DNA of 18,287 nucleotides from Opitutales bacterium (GTDB lineage: Bacteria; Verrucomicrobiota; Verrucomicrobiia; Opitutales; UBA2987): assembly GCA_021772555.1 (NCBI GenBank), contig JAJFLT010000312.1, positions 1 through 18,287 of the forward strand. Reading direction: 5' to 3'. The notes beneath the pieces were generated by a model. The model saw nothing but the letters and a program-made list of their open reading frames with translations. It did not search any database and was not told the DNA's origin. Below are positions 1 through 6,400 of this stretch, piece by piece. The number at the start of each line of letters is the position of its first letter. Position 1 is the first letter of the stretch. Made by a program: the position numbers and the translations under genes.

Positions 1-233
1 ACCACCGCATACTGGGTGTGAAAATTAAAATTGTTGAAACCCCGCCGAGGTAAACGACGGTAGAGCGGAACATGTCCGCTTTCAAACCCGGGGCGCTGGG
101 AGCTGCCGGCACGGGACTTTTGGCCTTTGTGCCCGCGACCGGAAGTCTTGCCATGACCGGAACCCCGGCCCCGGCCAAGCCGTTTCCTGCTTTTTCCGGT
201 ATCTGAATTTCTGGGTATGTTGTTGAGCCGCAT
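1..233 (-). CDS. rplO: 50S ribosomal protein L15, N-terminal part (gene cut by window edge)
   Basis: L15 is a large-subunit protein that assembles on 23S rRNA. About 77 codons are visible from an ATG at 233; the rest lies beyond position 1, so roughly half of a usual L15 of about 145 residues is seen. The start MRLNNIPRN is followed by a basic, glycine-rich stretch (GRGRGSGHGKTSGRGHKGQ, about residues 20-38), which is the hallmark of the extended N-terminal arm of L15, and then by a conserved FESGHVPLYRRLPRRGF segment. The gene follows rpsE after 50 nt, with no room for rpmD (L30), which often sits between them. The leader has no clear ribosome binding site: an AGGA lies about 25 nt upstream, too far to count. 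Identity is certain; the C-terminus cannot be judged. Confidence 0.97.
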   Translation of the reverse strand, partial: MRLNNIPRNSDTGKSRKRLGRGRGSGHGKTSGRGHKGQKSRAGSSQRPGFESGHVPLYRRLPRRGFNNFNFHTQYAV

Positions 234-283
234 TTTCGTTAAAATCTCAATTTTTGTTTCCTGAGCGTCTTATCAATCGGTAT

Positions 284-805
284 TCAACCTCTTCTCAGGC
301 GGTAGATGGTGTCTGCCGATCGCAGTTGTTTCAAAGCGTTCAAAGTGGCGAAAGCGACTGCGCCGTGATTATTGGAACCCATTGATTTGGAGAGGACATC
401 TTTGATTCCGGCAGCCTCCAGGACAGGTCGCACGGACCCTCCCGCAATAACGCCGGTTCCGGCGCTGGCTGGTTTCAGCAAAACTTTGCCGCCATCCTGC
501 ACTCCTTTGACTTCATGAGGAATGGTATTTCCGTACAACTCAATCTTAATCATTTGCTTGTGCGCCCGCTCGGTCCCCTTGCGGATGGCTTCCGGCACTT
601 CCTTGGCTTTGCCGTAACCGACACCAACACGTCCTTTGCCATCGCCCACCACAACGAGGGCTGAAAAGCTGAATCGACGGCCGCCTTTGACGACTTTGGC
701 ACAGCGATTGATGAAAGCCACTTTCTCGAAAAATTCGGGGGCTGCCTCTTGCACGGGTGGGCCGGAATGCCGGCCTCTCCTCGATTGATTTCCTCTTATA
801 ACCAT
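284..805 (-). CDS. rpsE: 30S ribosomal protein S5
   Basis: S5 helps form the mRNA entry channel and affects decoding accuracy. The protein is 173 residues. The N-terminal double-stranded-RNA-binding-like domain is plain around residues 43-77 (RRFSFSALVVVGDGKGRVGV, then GYGKAKEVPEAI), followed by the C-terminal domain with the conserved KPASAGTGVIAGG and GSNNHGAVAFAT segments. The open frame extends 13 codons upstream to 844, but that would overlap rplR by 38 nt and add non-homologous residues. I therefore chose the ATG at 805, which lies 1 nt after the rplR stop codon and suggests translational coupling. No Shine-Dalgarno motif is seen at this start, only a weak TTGGA about 10 nt upstream. 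It ends RLRRG, with a TGA stop. Confidence 0.97.
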   Translation of the reverse strand: MVIRGNQSRRGRHSGPPVQEAAPEFFEKVAFINRCAKVVKGGRRFSFSALVVVGDGKGRVGVGYGKAKEVPEAIRKGTERAHKQMIKIELYGNTIPHEVKGVQDGGKVLLKPASAGTGVIAGGSVRPVLEAAGIKDVLSKSMGSNNHGAVAFATLNALKQLRSADTIYRLRRG

Positions 806-806
806 A

Positions 807-1196
807 TTAAAAATCCAACCCGCCTTTACGGGCTGCCTCTGCAAATGCCTTCACAACGCCGTGGTAAAGGCGTCCGTTGCGGTCGAAGACTACCTTGGAA
901 ATGTCTTTTTCAAGGGCTTTGGCCGCATAGAGTAGACCGAGTTTAGCCGCCGACTCCCGATTGGCTTTGAGGCCTTCCTTTTTCAAATCTTTGTCCAGCG
1001 ATGTCAAACAGACAAGAGTTTTGCCACTGTCGTCATCAATGCCCTGAACGTAAATATGCTTGTTGCTGAAATGTACGCAAAGGCGGGGTCGCTCGGCTGT
1101 GCCGTGCACTTTCTTGCGGATGCGCCAGACGCGTTTTTGACGAAGTTTCTTCTTTTTTTCTAAAAGCATGACAGTGAATTTTCTGGCCGTGGCCAT
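807..1196 (-). CDS. rplR: 50S ribosomal protein L18
   Basis: L18 binds 5S rRNA together with L5 and links it to the central protuberance of the large subunit. The protein is 129 residues, slightly longer than the usual 117-120. It has a basic N-terminus (KKKKLRQKRVWRIRKKVHG), the RPRLCVHFSNKHIYVQGIDD core strand, the repeated ANRESAAKLGLL helix and a C-terminal FDRNGRLYHGVVKAFAEAAR segment typical of the family. The ATG at 1196 overlaps the rplF stop as TAATG, so translation is probably coupled to L6. A second ATG at 1169 (MLLEKKKK) would give a 120-residue protein nearer the family norm; the overlap junction makes me prefer 1196, but the exact start is not certain. Confidence 0.96.
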   Translation of the reverse strand: MATARKFTVMLLEKKKKLRQKRVWRIRKKVHGTAERPRLCVHFSNKHIYVQGIDDDSGKTLVCLTSLDKDLKKEGLKANRESAAKLGLLYAAKALEKDISKVVFDRNGRLYHGVVKAFAEAARKGGLDF

Positions 1197-1732
1197 TAAC
1201 CGGTCTTCTTGCCTTCCTTGCGGCGGACGAACTGCCCAATGATGCGCACGCCCTTGCCCTTGTAGGGTTCGACCGGATAATAGCGCTTGATGCGGGCGGC
1301 CACTTCTCCGACGAGTTGCTTGTCCGGGCCTTCGACCTTTATGCGGACGTTGTCGGCAACGGTGACGATGATTCCATCGGGTATTTGATATTTGATGGGG
1401 TGAGAGTAGCCGAGGTTCATATCGAGGATTTTCCCACTCAGGACCGCCCGGAATCCCACCCCCACAAGCTCGAGGTTTTTGGAGTATCCTTCGGCCACAC
1501 CCTGCACCATGCCGGCGATAATAGAGCGGGCCGTTCCATGCATGGAACGAGCCATGCGGCTGTCGTCAATGGGGTTGACGTTGACGTTTCCATCATCCAC
1601 GGCGATCTCGATGGGGCCTTTGAAGTTCTTCTCCAGATTGCCCTTGGGACCTTTCACGGAAACTTTCAAGTTCTCGGCCTGAACCGAGACTTTATCCGGT
1701 ATGGGAATGGGTACTTTTCCAATTCTGCTCAT
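1196..1732 (-). CDS. rplF: 50S ribosomal protein L6
   Basis: L6 is a large-subunit protein near the sarcin-ricin loop and the factor-binding site. It is 178 residues, the normal length. It opens with the classic MSRIGKVPIPIPDKV and carries two L6 repeats: the first through about residue 80 (SMHGTARSIIAGMVQGV), the second ending in the conserved EPYKGKGVR box near the C-terminus. The open frame runs to 1927 upstream, but those 65 extra codons lie inside rpsH in another frame, so the ATG at 1732 is the start. The leader (AGACGCCCC then AAAAAGACC) has no ribosome-binding motif. It follows rpsH after 32 nt and overlaps rplR by one base at its stop. Confidence 0.98.
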   Translation of the reverse strand: MSRIGKVPIPIPDKVSVQAENLKVSVKGPKGNLEKNFKGPIEIAVDDGNVNVNPIDDSRMARSMHGTARSIIAGMVQGVAEGYSKNLELVGVGFRAVLSGKILDMNLGYSHPIKYQIPDGIIVTVADNVRIKVEGPDKQLVGEVAARIKRYYPVEPYKGKGVRIIGQFVRRKEGKKTG

Positions 1733-1764
1733 GGTCTTTTTGGGGCGTCTCTGATAAAAAAAAA

Positions 1765-2157
1765 TTACCAAACTGTGCAAATCATCTCCCCACCCAGGTT
1801 TTGGCGCCTCGCCTCGCGGTCCGGCAACACCCCTTGGGAGGTGGTTAAAATCCCGACCCCCAAACCGCCGAGAACGCGGGGGATGTCGTTGCATTTGTAG
1901 TAAAGCCTGCGGCCCGGTTTGCTCCACCGGCGGATTCCCGTCACGGCGGGAACCTCATCCACGTATTTAAGGGTCACGGAAAGGATTGGATGGCCCTGGC
2001 TGTCGGTGGATTCGGTAACTTCGCGCACATAACCTTCCTTTTTCAGAATTTGGGCGATGCTCAGGTGCAGCTTGGAATGTTTGCCCGTGCATTCGGGTTT
2101 CCGGGCACTGGAAGCGTTCCGGATGATGGTTATAAAATTACTGATCGAATCGGACAT
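1765..2157 (-). CDS. rpsH: 30S ribosomal protein S8
   Basis: S8 is a primary 16S rRNA binding protein that organises the central domain of the small subunit. In E. coli it also represses the spc operon by binding the mRNA at the rplE start. The 130-residue protein has the usual start region (ISNFITIIRNAS), a GKHSKLHLSIAQILKKEGYV helix and the diagnostic C-terminus with GGLGVGILTTSQGV, DREARRQNLGGE and a final CTVW. It ends with TAA. The gap from rpsN is 64 nt, A/T-rich close to the start (ATTAAAACTTTAGTAC before ATG) and without a Shine-Dalgarno motif. A possible target for its own feedback control lies in the long spacer before rplE at 3116-3242. Confidence 0.98.
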   Translation of the reverse strand: MSDSISNFITIIRNASSARKPECTGKHSKLHLSIAQILKKEGYVREVTESTDSQGHPILSVTLKYVDEVPAVTGIRRWSKPGRRLYYKCNDIPRVLGGLGVGILTTSQGVLPDREARRQNLGGEMICTVW

Positions 2158-2221
2158 GGTACTAAAGTTTTAATTCTGAATCAAATGCTGAACAATGCAA
2201 TAGCTCTCGGGTAATCATTAT

Positions 2222-2527
2222 TTACCAGGATGACTTGGTTACTCCCGGGATCCGTCCCTGTGAAGCCAATTCGCGAAAGGTGATTCGCGACAACCCGTAT
2301 TTGCGTATATAAGCTCGCGGGCGGCCGGTCACGCTGCAGCGATTGCGGATGCGTATTCGGGATGAGTTGCGCGGCAGCTTGGTCAATTTGCGTTGCGCGG
2401 CATAGAAGTCTTCCTCGGAGGTTTCGGGATCGGCAAGGATGCGTTTCAGTTCAGCCCGCTGCGGCGCATAGTGCTTGACCATGCGGATACGCTTGATATC
2501 GCGTTGAACCATTGCTTTTTTGGCCAT
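2222..2527 (-). CDS. rpsN: 30S ribosomal protein S14, long zinc-free form
   Basis: S14 sits in the head of the small subunit and contacts S3 and S10. At 101 residues this is the long C-minus form. It has only one cysteine, in the CSVTGRPRAYIRKYGLSR segment, where zinc-binding S14 proteins of about 61 residues carry a CXXC pair. The N-terminal half (AKKAMVQRDIKRIRMVKHYA) is the basic helix found only in long forms, and the C-terminus has the universal FRELASQGRIPGVTKSSW. Position between rplE and rpsH is the classical spc arrangement. The leader (CCTCACCTATTTATT before ATG) has no ribosome-binding motif. Zinc-free S14 means this ribosome does not need zinc at this site. Confidence 0.98.
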   Translation of the reverse strand: MAKKAMVQRDIKRIRMVKHYAPQRAELKRILADPETSEEDFYAAQRKLTKLPRNSSRIRIRNRCSVTGRPRAYIRKYGLSRITFRELASQGRIPGVTKSSW

Positions 2528-2572
2528 AATAAATAGGTGAGGGTGCGGGTATTGAGTTGTAGTATAGGTTAA

Positions 2573-3115
2573 TTAGTTGCGGCGGAAGGGCATGCCCATT
2601 AACTTGAGCAATTCGAGCCCTTCCTCATCGCTTCGGGTGGTGGTTGTAAAAGTGATATCCATCCCGAAAGTGCGGTGGCTGCCATCGATATTGACTTCTG
2701 GAAAGATGGTGTGGTCTGAAATGCCCAAGGTATAATTGCCGTTACCGTCGAAACGAGAGGAAATACCCCGAAAGTCGCGAATTCCAGGCAGGGCCACACT
2801 GGTCAGGCGGTACATGAATTCATACATGGCATTACCGCGGAGGGTCACCTTCACCCCGACGGGCGAGCCCTCCCGCAATTTGAAATTGGAGATGCTGACG
2901 CGCGCTTTGGTGATGATCGGCTTTTGCCCCGCAATGGTCCCGATATTGCGGGCGGTCTCCTCCAGGACACCTTTTTCGGCCTGCGCGCTGATCCCGGAAT
3001 TGATGACGATCTTCTCGATCACAGGAACCTGGTGCCTGTTCATATAGGCATGGCTCTTCATCAGCTCGGGATGAACCTTTTCTTCGTAAAATGCTTTTAG
3101 GGCTGGTTTGCTCAT
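2573..3115 (-). CDS. rplE: 50S ribosomal protein L5
   Basis: L5 binds 5S rRNA in the central protuberance and contacts the P-site tRNA and S13. The protein is 180 residues, the normal bacterial length. Visible family segments are IEKIVINSGIS (about residues 34-44), GQKPIITKARVSISNFKLREG, GVKVTLRG, LPGIRDFRGIS, GISDHTIFPEVNID and a C-terminal TTTTRSDEEGLELLKLMGMPF. It is preceded by 127 nt of non-coding sequence, the longest gap in the S10-spc part of the cluster, which holds a perfect palindrome and a candidate promoter. In E. coli the corresponding junction is where S8 represses translation. The ATG has no Shine-Dalgarno sequence; the bases just before it are GGTAATTCCAA. Confidence 0.98.
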   Translation of the reverse strand: MSKPALKAFYEEKVHPELMKSHAYMNRHQVPVIEKIVINSGISAQAEKGVLEETARNIGTIAGQKPIITKARVSISNFKLREGSPVGVKVTLRGNAMYEFMYRLTSVALPGIRDFRGISSRFDGNGNYTLGISDHTIFPEVNIDGSHRTFGMDITFTTTTRSDEEGLELLKLMGMPFRRN

Positions 3116-3242
3116 TTGGAATTACCGGTAGTCCCAACCGCCACCGTCTTTAGACGGTAAGTTTTCCTGCCAATCGAGGCGGGAAAAAGGGCAGCGATAA
3201 AATGCGCTTGTTTTTTATTTTTCAAGTATAAATTGATCTTTC
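3116..3242 (-). promoter_or_regulatory. Long rplX-rplE spacer with hairpin; candidate S8-type control region
   Basis: This 127-nt gap contains no gene. Reading the transcript towards rplE, it begins A/T-rich and then becomes G/C-rich. At 3143-3158 is a perfect 16-base palindrome; as RNA it gives a six-pair ACCGUC/GACGGU stem with a UAAA loop, 27 nt before the rplE ATG. Just outside it, CCGCC (from 3178-3182) can pair with GGCGG (from 3138-3142), the second arm being directly adjacent to the hairpin. The 5' arm extended by two bases, UUACCG (3155-3160), could instead pair with CGGUAA at 3122-3127, six bases from the start codon. The location matches the E. coli S8 repressor site, but I cannot show that the S8-binding core is present. 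Regulatory use is inference. Confidence 0.4.
3197..3225 (-). promoter_or_regulatory. Candidate sigma-70 type promoter before rplE
   Basis: On the minus strand a TTGAAA hexamer (3220-3225; five of six match to the -35 consensus) is followed after exactly 17 bases by TTTTAT (3197-3202; four of six match to the -10 consensus). A start near 3190 would give a leader of about 75 nt containing the 3143-3158 hairpin. The region is A/T-rich and such matches can occur by chance, so this is only a candidate internal promoter for the rplE to rplO part of the cluster. Confidence 0.3.
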
Positions 3243-3530
3243 TTATTCTTCATCGCTGGATTCCGTTTCACTGGAACCGCGGCGTTTGGCCAGGCGGGCA
3301 TCATAGCGCTCCGCGAACATGACATTGGAAATATGAATGGGGGCCTCGCGATCGATGATTCCTCCGGGATCTTCCTCGGATTTTTTCTTTTCGTGCTTTT
3401 TTATTTTATTAACACCTTCGATGAGCACCCGCTGTGTCCGGGGGTCGGTTTGCAGTACTTTTCCCCGATCTCCGCGGCTGGCCCCGGAGATTACCACCAC
3501 CTCGTCTCCTGTCTTGATTCGTTTTTTCAT
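3243..3530 (-). CDS. rplX: 50S ribosomal protein L24 with acidic tail
   Basis: L24 is an assembly-initiating large-subunit protein located near the polypeptide tunnel exit. The protein is 95 residues. The KOW motif is clear at about residues 6-26 (KTGDEVVVISGASRGDRGKV), followed by VLIEGVNKIKKHEKK, the DREAPIHISNVM segment and a basic RLAKRRG. The C-terminus then ends in a short acidic serine-rich tail, SSETESSDEE, which is not part of the family core. The start ATG at 3530 is preceded by GAGCAGGGAA: the AGGG is only two bases from the ATG, too close to act as a normal ribosome binding site. It lies 60 nt after rplN and 127 nt before rplE. Confidence 0.97.
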   Translation of the reverse strand: MKKRIKTGDEVVVISGASRGDRGKVLQTDPRTQRVLIEGVNKIKKHEKKKSEEDPGGIIDREAPIHISNVMFAERYDARLAKRRGSSETESSDEE

Positions 3531-3590
3531 TTCCCTGCTCGTAAATTTCTTTTTAGATCCAGATTTCCCGATGATTGGTCTATTATTTGA

Positions 3591-3956
3591 TTAAAGAACC
3601 TCGGGTGCCAGGCTGATAATTTTCATAAAATTCTTCTGCCGCAGCTCACGGGCAACCGGTCCGAATATGCGGGTGCCGCGCGGGTTGTTTTTGTCATCCA
3701 GAATAACGATGGCGTTGCTGTCGAAACGCAGGTAGCTGCCATCGTTACGGCGAATGGGCGCCTTTGTCCGTACCACCACAGCCCGTACCACGGTGCCCTT
3801 CTTGACCGATGCGTCGGGTGTACTCTCCTTCACATTAGCCACGATGATATCGCCGACCGAGGCGGTGTTCTTGTTCTGCCCCAAACGCCGGATCATGCGG
3901 GCCGATTTGGCCCCCGTGTTATCGGCTATTTCGAGTCTGCTCAGTAATTGCAACAT
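3591..3956 (-). CDS. rplN: 50S ribosomal protein L14
   Basis: L14 is a highly conserved large-subunit protein at the subunit interface, where it forms bridges to 16S rRNA and contacts L19. The protein is 121 residues, normal length. It begins MLQLLSRLEIADNTGAKSARMIR; the first residues usually read MIQ-type with the same spacing. It contains the SVGDIIVANVKE strand, KKGTVVRAVVVRTK, LRFDSNAIVILDDKNNPRGTRIFGPV and the C-terminal helix RELRQKNFMKIISLAPEVL. The leader has GGGAAG about 10 bases before the ATG, one of the nearest things to a purine-rich ribosome binding site in the window, but it lacks GGAG or GAGG. The gap from rpsQ is 58 nt. Confidence 0.98.
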   Translation of the reverse strand: MLQLLSRLEIADNTGAKSARMIRRLGQNKNTASVGDIIVANVKESTPDASVKKGTVVRAVVVRTKAPIRRNDGSYLRFDSNAIVILDDKNNPRGTRIFGPVARELRQKNFMKIISLAPEVL

Positions 3957-4014
3957 TGCGTTTCTTCCCGTCTGAAAAATTTATTCGATAGAATCCGACC
4001 GTTCCGCCACTTGC

Positions 4015-4296
4015 TCAATTTTTCGATTTGCTGATAATCCGGCTGATTCGCCAGCGTTTGAGTTTGCTCATGGGGCGCGTTTCCATGATTTCCACCTGGT
4101 CACCAAGGGAGCACTCGTTTTTTTCATCATGGGCATGAACCACCGTTTTGCGGTTGATCTGCTTGACGTAGCGCGGGTGCGGGATCTTGTAAGCGGAAGT
4201 AACCTTCACGCTCTTGTCGCCGGAGCGGCTGGTAACCGTTCCGTTGATGGTTTTGCGCTTGTTTCTTGTTTGGCTTGGCATGGCTGTTGTTGGCAT
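4015..4296 (-). CDS. rpsQ: 30S ribosomal protein S17
   Basis: S17 is a primary 16S rRNA binding protein of the OB-fold type. The protein is 93 residues, slightly longer than the typical 80-90. The core runs from RKTINGTVTSRSGDKSVKV through AYKIPHPRYVKQINRKTVVHAHDE and LGDQVEIMETRPMSKLKRWRISRII, all standard for the family. There are two in-frame ATG codons: 4296 (MPTTAMPSQ) and 4281 (MPSQTRNKRK). The second gives an 88-residue protein and is preceded by ACAACAGCC, a context shared with other genes of this cluster; the first follows an A/T-rich stretch. Neither has a Shine-Dalgarno motif, so the true start is open. It lies 24 nt after rpmC. Confidence 0.96.
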   Translation of the reverse strand: MPTTAMPSQTRNKRKTINGTVTSRSGDKSVKVTSAYKIPHPRYVKQINRKTVVHAHDEKNECSLGDQVEIMETRPMSKLKRWRISRIISKSKN

Positions 4297-4320
4297 TCGA
4301 TAAATTTATTAAAAAAGGAT

Positions 4321-4524
4321 TCAGTTTTCCCCGGTGGCTGCTTTTTTCATCTGTAAAAAAGTTTCCAGCCGGGCAATGTCCCGGCGCATTTCGCGCAAGA
4401 GGTGCGGCCGGTCCACCTGACCGGTCTCTTTGCGCAGGCGCAAATGCAGCAGCTCATCGCGGGTTTCCCGCAATTTGTTCTCCAGTTCGAGGAGGGAGAG
4501 TTCTTTGGCTTCCTTGGTCTTCAT
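4321..4524 (-). CDS. rpmC: 50S ribosomal protein L29
   Basis: L29 is a small helical protein near the tunnel exit next to L23, forming part of the docking platform for signal recognition particle and trigger factor. The protein is 67 residues, the normal length. It forms two predicted helices: MKTKEAKELSLLELENKLRE with ELLHLRLRKETGQ, then LLREMRRDIARLETFLQMKK, matching the two-helix hairpin of the family. The LRLRKETGQVDRPHLLREMRRDIARLET stretch holds the family signature. It sits in the usual rplP-rpmC-rpsQ order, 24 nt after rplP and 24 nt before rpsQ. The leader GACAATTTTTGAATTCGTC has no ribosome-binding motif. Confidence 0.96.
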   Translation of the reverse strand: MKTKEAKELSLLELENKLRETRDELLHLRLRKETGQVDRPHLLREMRRDIARLETFLQMKKAATGEN

Positions 4525-4548
4525 GACGAATTCAAAAATTGTCGGCTC

Positions 4549-4965
4549 TTATTGCTCATCTCTTTGTAAAAACCGGCAGCGAATGGGCAGCTTGCCATCG
4601 GCCAGGCTTAGTGACTGGCGGGCGGCGGCCAGGGACGCCCCCGAAACTTCGAAAAGAATCGTGCCCGGTTTTATCACCGCGACAAAGTGATCGGTAGCTC
4701 CCTTGCCCTTGCCCATACGGGTTTCCGCTGGTTTCTTGGAAACCGGTTTGTGGGGGAAAATACGAATCCAGACCTTGCCTTTGCGCTTGAGATTGCGGTT
4801 GATGGCAACGCGGCAAGCCTCGATCTGGGACGCGCTGATCCAGGCGCGATCCAGGCTTTGAATGCCATAATCGCCAAAAGCGAGCGTGCAACCGCGTTTG
4901 GCCACGCCACGCACACGGCCGCGCTGCGACTTGCGGTATTTGGATCGGGATGGTGAAAGCGCCAT
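4549..4965 (-). CDS. rplP: 50S ribosomal protein L16
   Basis: L16 lies at the A-site side of the large subunit and helps position aminoacyl-tRNA; it is a late assembly protein. The protein is 138 residues, normal length. Visible family segments are KYRKSQRGRVRGVAKRG, FGDYGIQSLDRAWISASQIEACRVAINR, KGKVWIRIFPHKPVSKKPAE, and RMGKGKG at residues 83-89. Arg83 corresponds in position to the arginine that is hydroxylated in E. coli L16 (Arg81). The protein ends LPIRCRFLQRDEQ. It lies 61 nt after rpsC; the leader is A/T-rich (CTAAAATTTAACTGTC) and has no Shine-Dalgarno sequence near the ATG. Confidence 0.98.
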   Translation of the reverse strand: MALSPSRSKYRKSQRGRVRGVAKRGCTLAFGDYGIQSLDRAWISASQIEACRVAINRNLKRKGKVWIRIFPHKPVSKKPAETRMGKGKGATDHFVAVIKPGTILFEVSGASLAAARQSLSLADGKLPIRCRFLQRDEQ

Positions 4966-5026
4966 GACAGTTAAATTTTAGTTAGAGGGTAAAGGTTAAC
5001 TATTTTCGTAATCACAAATTCAGAAA

Positions 5027-5665
5027 TCAGCCCATTGGCGATTCGTCCGGCAGTGTGCAAATCCAGCACTTGACTCCGATGGCTCCGGCAACGGTGCGGG
5101 CTTCGACGCAGCCGTAGTCGATGCTTTCCCGCAAGGTGTGCAAGGGCACCCGCCCGGCGCGTTGCATTTCCGTGCGGGCGATATCGGTGCCCCCCAACCG
5201 GCCGGAGACCTGCACGCGGATGCCTTCGGCACCGAGGCTCATGGTGGTTTGGACGGCTTTTTTCATGGCCCGGCGAAAGGCGATGCGCCGCTCCAGTTGC
5301 AGGGCTATGTTTTCCGCCACCAACTGCGCCACCAGATCCGGTTTTTTCACTTCCTGGATGTCGAGCAGGATATCTTTCTTCACCAGCTTGGAGAGGCTCT
5401 CCTTGATTTTTTCCAACTCCTGGCCCTTGCGTCCGATGACGATGCCGGGACGCGCCGTAAAAATCTTGACCCGGATGCGATTTCCCGCCCTCTCGATGAA
5501 AATTTTCGGAACCGCCGCATAACGAAGCTTTTTATTGATCAATTCACGGATTTTATAATCCTCCAGAATAAATAGGCCGAATTCTTCTTTTTCGGCATAC
5601 CAGCGCGACTCCCAGTCGCGACGGACTTGTAGGCGAAAGCTTGTTGGATGTACTTTTTGTCCCAT
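5027..5665 (-). CDS. rpsC: 30S ribosomal protein S3
   Basis: S3 forms part of the mRNA entry channel and the ribosomal helicase with S4 and S5. The protein is 212 residues, shorter than E. coli S3 (233). It begins MGQKVHPTSFRL, carries the type II KH domain with GxxG loop IGRKGQ at residues 77-82, and the C-terminal S3 domain with RRAMKKAVQT, GIRVQVSGRLGGTDIARTE and GRVPLHTLRESIDYG. The last conserved strand reads GVKCWIC and is followed directly by TLPDESPMG and the stop, where many bacteria have a KGE-type sequence and a longer tail. The other two frames do not restore homology, so this looks like a real short C-terminus and not a frameshift. It is 26 nt after rplV. Confidence 0.97.
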   Translation of the reverse strand: MGQKVHPTSFRLQVRRDWESRWYAEKEEFGLFILEDYKIRELINKKLRYAAVPKIFIERAGNRIRVKIFTARPGIVIGRKGQELEKIKESLSKLVKKDILLDIQEVKKPDLVAQLVAENIALQLERRIAFRRAMKKAVQTTMSLGAEGIRVQVSGRLGGTDIARTEMQRAGRVPLHTLRESIDYGCVEARTVAGAIGVKCWICTLPDESPMG

Positions 5666-5691
5666 GAATTTATAATTTTAAAGGTAACTAA

Positions 5692-6048
5692 CTAGCTTTC
5701 TGAATCCGTTTCGTCCTTCTTCTCAGAAAGAATAATACGGATGTGGCTGTTGCGTTTCTTAATCGGTTTGGCCATTCCCCGGGCACCGGCCCGCCAGCGT
5801 TTGATGGTGGGTGCTTCTTCCACCACGGCGGTCTTTACGACCAGGTCGTTCGAGGAGAGGTTATTGTTGTTCTCGGCATTGGCCACGGCCGAAACGAGGG
5901 TTTTATGAATCAGACGGGCTGATTTTCGCGGAATGAAAGTGAGCAATTCGATGGCTTCATTGGCATCGCGACCCTGGATCTCCCGTGCGACCTGGCGCAC
6001 TTTTTTGGGCGACATACGGACGAATTTGGTTAAAGCCTGGACTTGCAT
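5692..6048 (-). CDS. rplV: 50S ribosomal protein L22
   Basis: L22 lines the polypeptide exit tunnel with a long beta-hairpin and its globular domain lies at the solvent side near the exit. The protein is 118 residues. It has LTKFVRMSPKKVRQVAREI at the N-terminus, the middle SARLIHKTLVSAVANAENN helix, and the signature region of the beta-hairpin, RWRAGARGMAKPIKKRNSHI, at about residues 82-101. After the final IRIILSE strand comes a short acidic tail, KKDETDSES, similar in character to that of L24. The gene begins 30 nt after rpsS. The leader CAACCCATTTTCACCC is pyrimidine-rich and has no ribosome-binding motif. The L22 loop is the known site of macrolide resistance changes; nothing unusual is evident here. 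Confidence 0.98.
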   Translation of the reverse strand: MQVQALTKFVRMSPKKVRQVAREIQGRDANEAIELLTFIPRKSARLIHKTLVSAVANAENNNNLSSNDLVVKTAVVEEAPTIKRWRAGARGMAKPIKKRNSHIRIILSEKKDETDSES

Positions 6049-6078
6049 GGGTGAAAATGGGTTGCCGGAAATTACCGG

Positions 6079-6351
6079 TTAATGTTTCTGGGTATGGGGG
6101 TTATGGGTTTTAAACGACCGCGTGGGGGAAAATTCGCCCAGTTTATGGCCGACCATGTTTTCCGTTACAAAGAGCGGGATGAAGCTTTTCCCATTGTGGA
6201 TCTCGAAATTCAAATTGACGAAATCCGGGGTAATGGTGGAACGGCGCGACCAGGTGCGAATCGGCCGACGTGAATCCGTCATCTGCGCTTGCCGGACTTT
6301 GTCCATAAGCGGCGGGTCGACAAAATATCCTTTTTTAACTGATCGAGACAT
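6079..6351 (-). CDS. rpsS: 30S ribosomal protein S19
   Basis: S19 is in the head of the small subunit and contacts S13 and the A-site region. The protein is 90 residues, normal length. It begins MSRSVKKGYFVDPPLMDKV, has the IRTWSRRSTITPDFVN segment at residues 31-46, and the diagnostic GHKLGEFSPTRSFKTH signature at residues 68-83. The tail HTQKH follows. It lies 49 nt after rplB and 30 nt before rplV in the universal rplB-rpsS-rplV-rpsC order. The leader (GAAAATTGAAAAGTAGCC before ATG) is A/T-rich, lacks a Shine-Dalgarno motif, and shares AGCCATG with rplB and rplD. Confidence 0.98.
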   Translation of the reverse strand: MSRSVKKGYFVDPPLMDKVRQAQMTDSRRPIRTWSRRSTITPDFVNLNFEIHNGKSFIPLFVTENMVGHKLGEFSPTRSFKTHNPHTQKH

Positions 6352-6400
6352 GGCTACTTTTCAATTTTCGAAGTACGGATTAAAATACATTATGCGTGGG

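Noticed and set aside
806..844. Thirteen-codon upstream extension of rpsE
   Set aside because: It overlaps rplR in another frame and is not S5-like; the ATG at 805 directly after the rplR stop fits the family start.
1733..1927. Sixty-five-codon upstream extension of rplF
   Set aside because: It lies within rpsH and the spacer; MSRIGK at 1732 is the standard L6 start.
5027..5665. Possible frameshift at the end of rpsC
   Set aside because: Neither alternative frame gives an S3-like C-terminus, so a real divergent ending is more likely.
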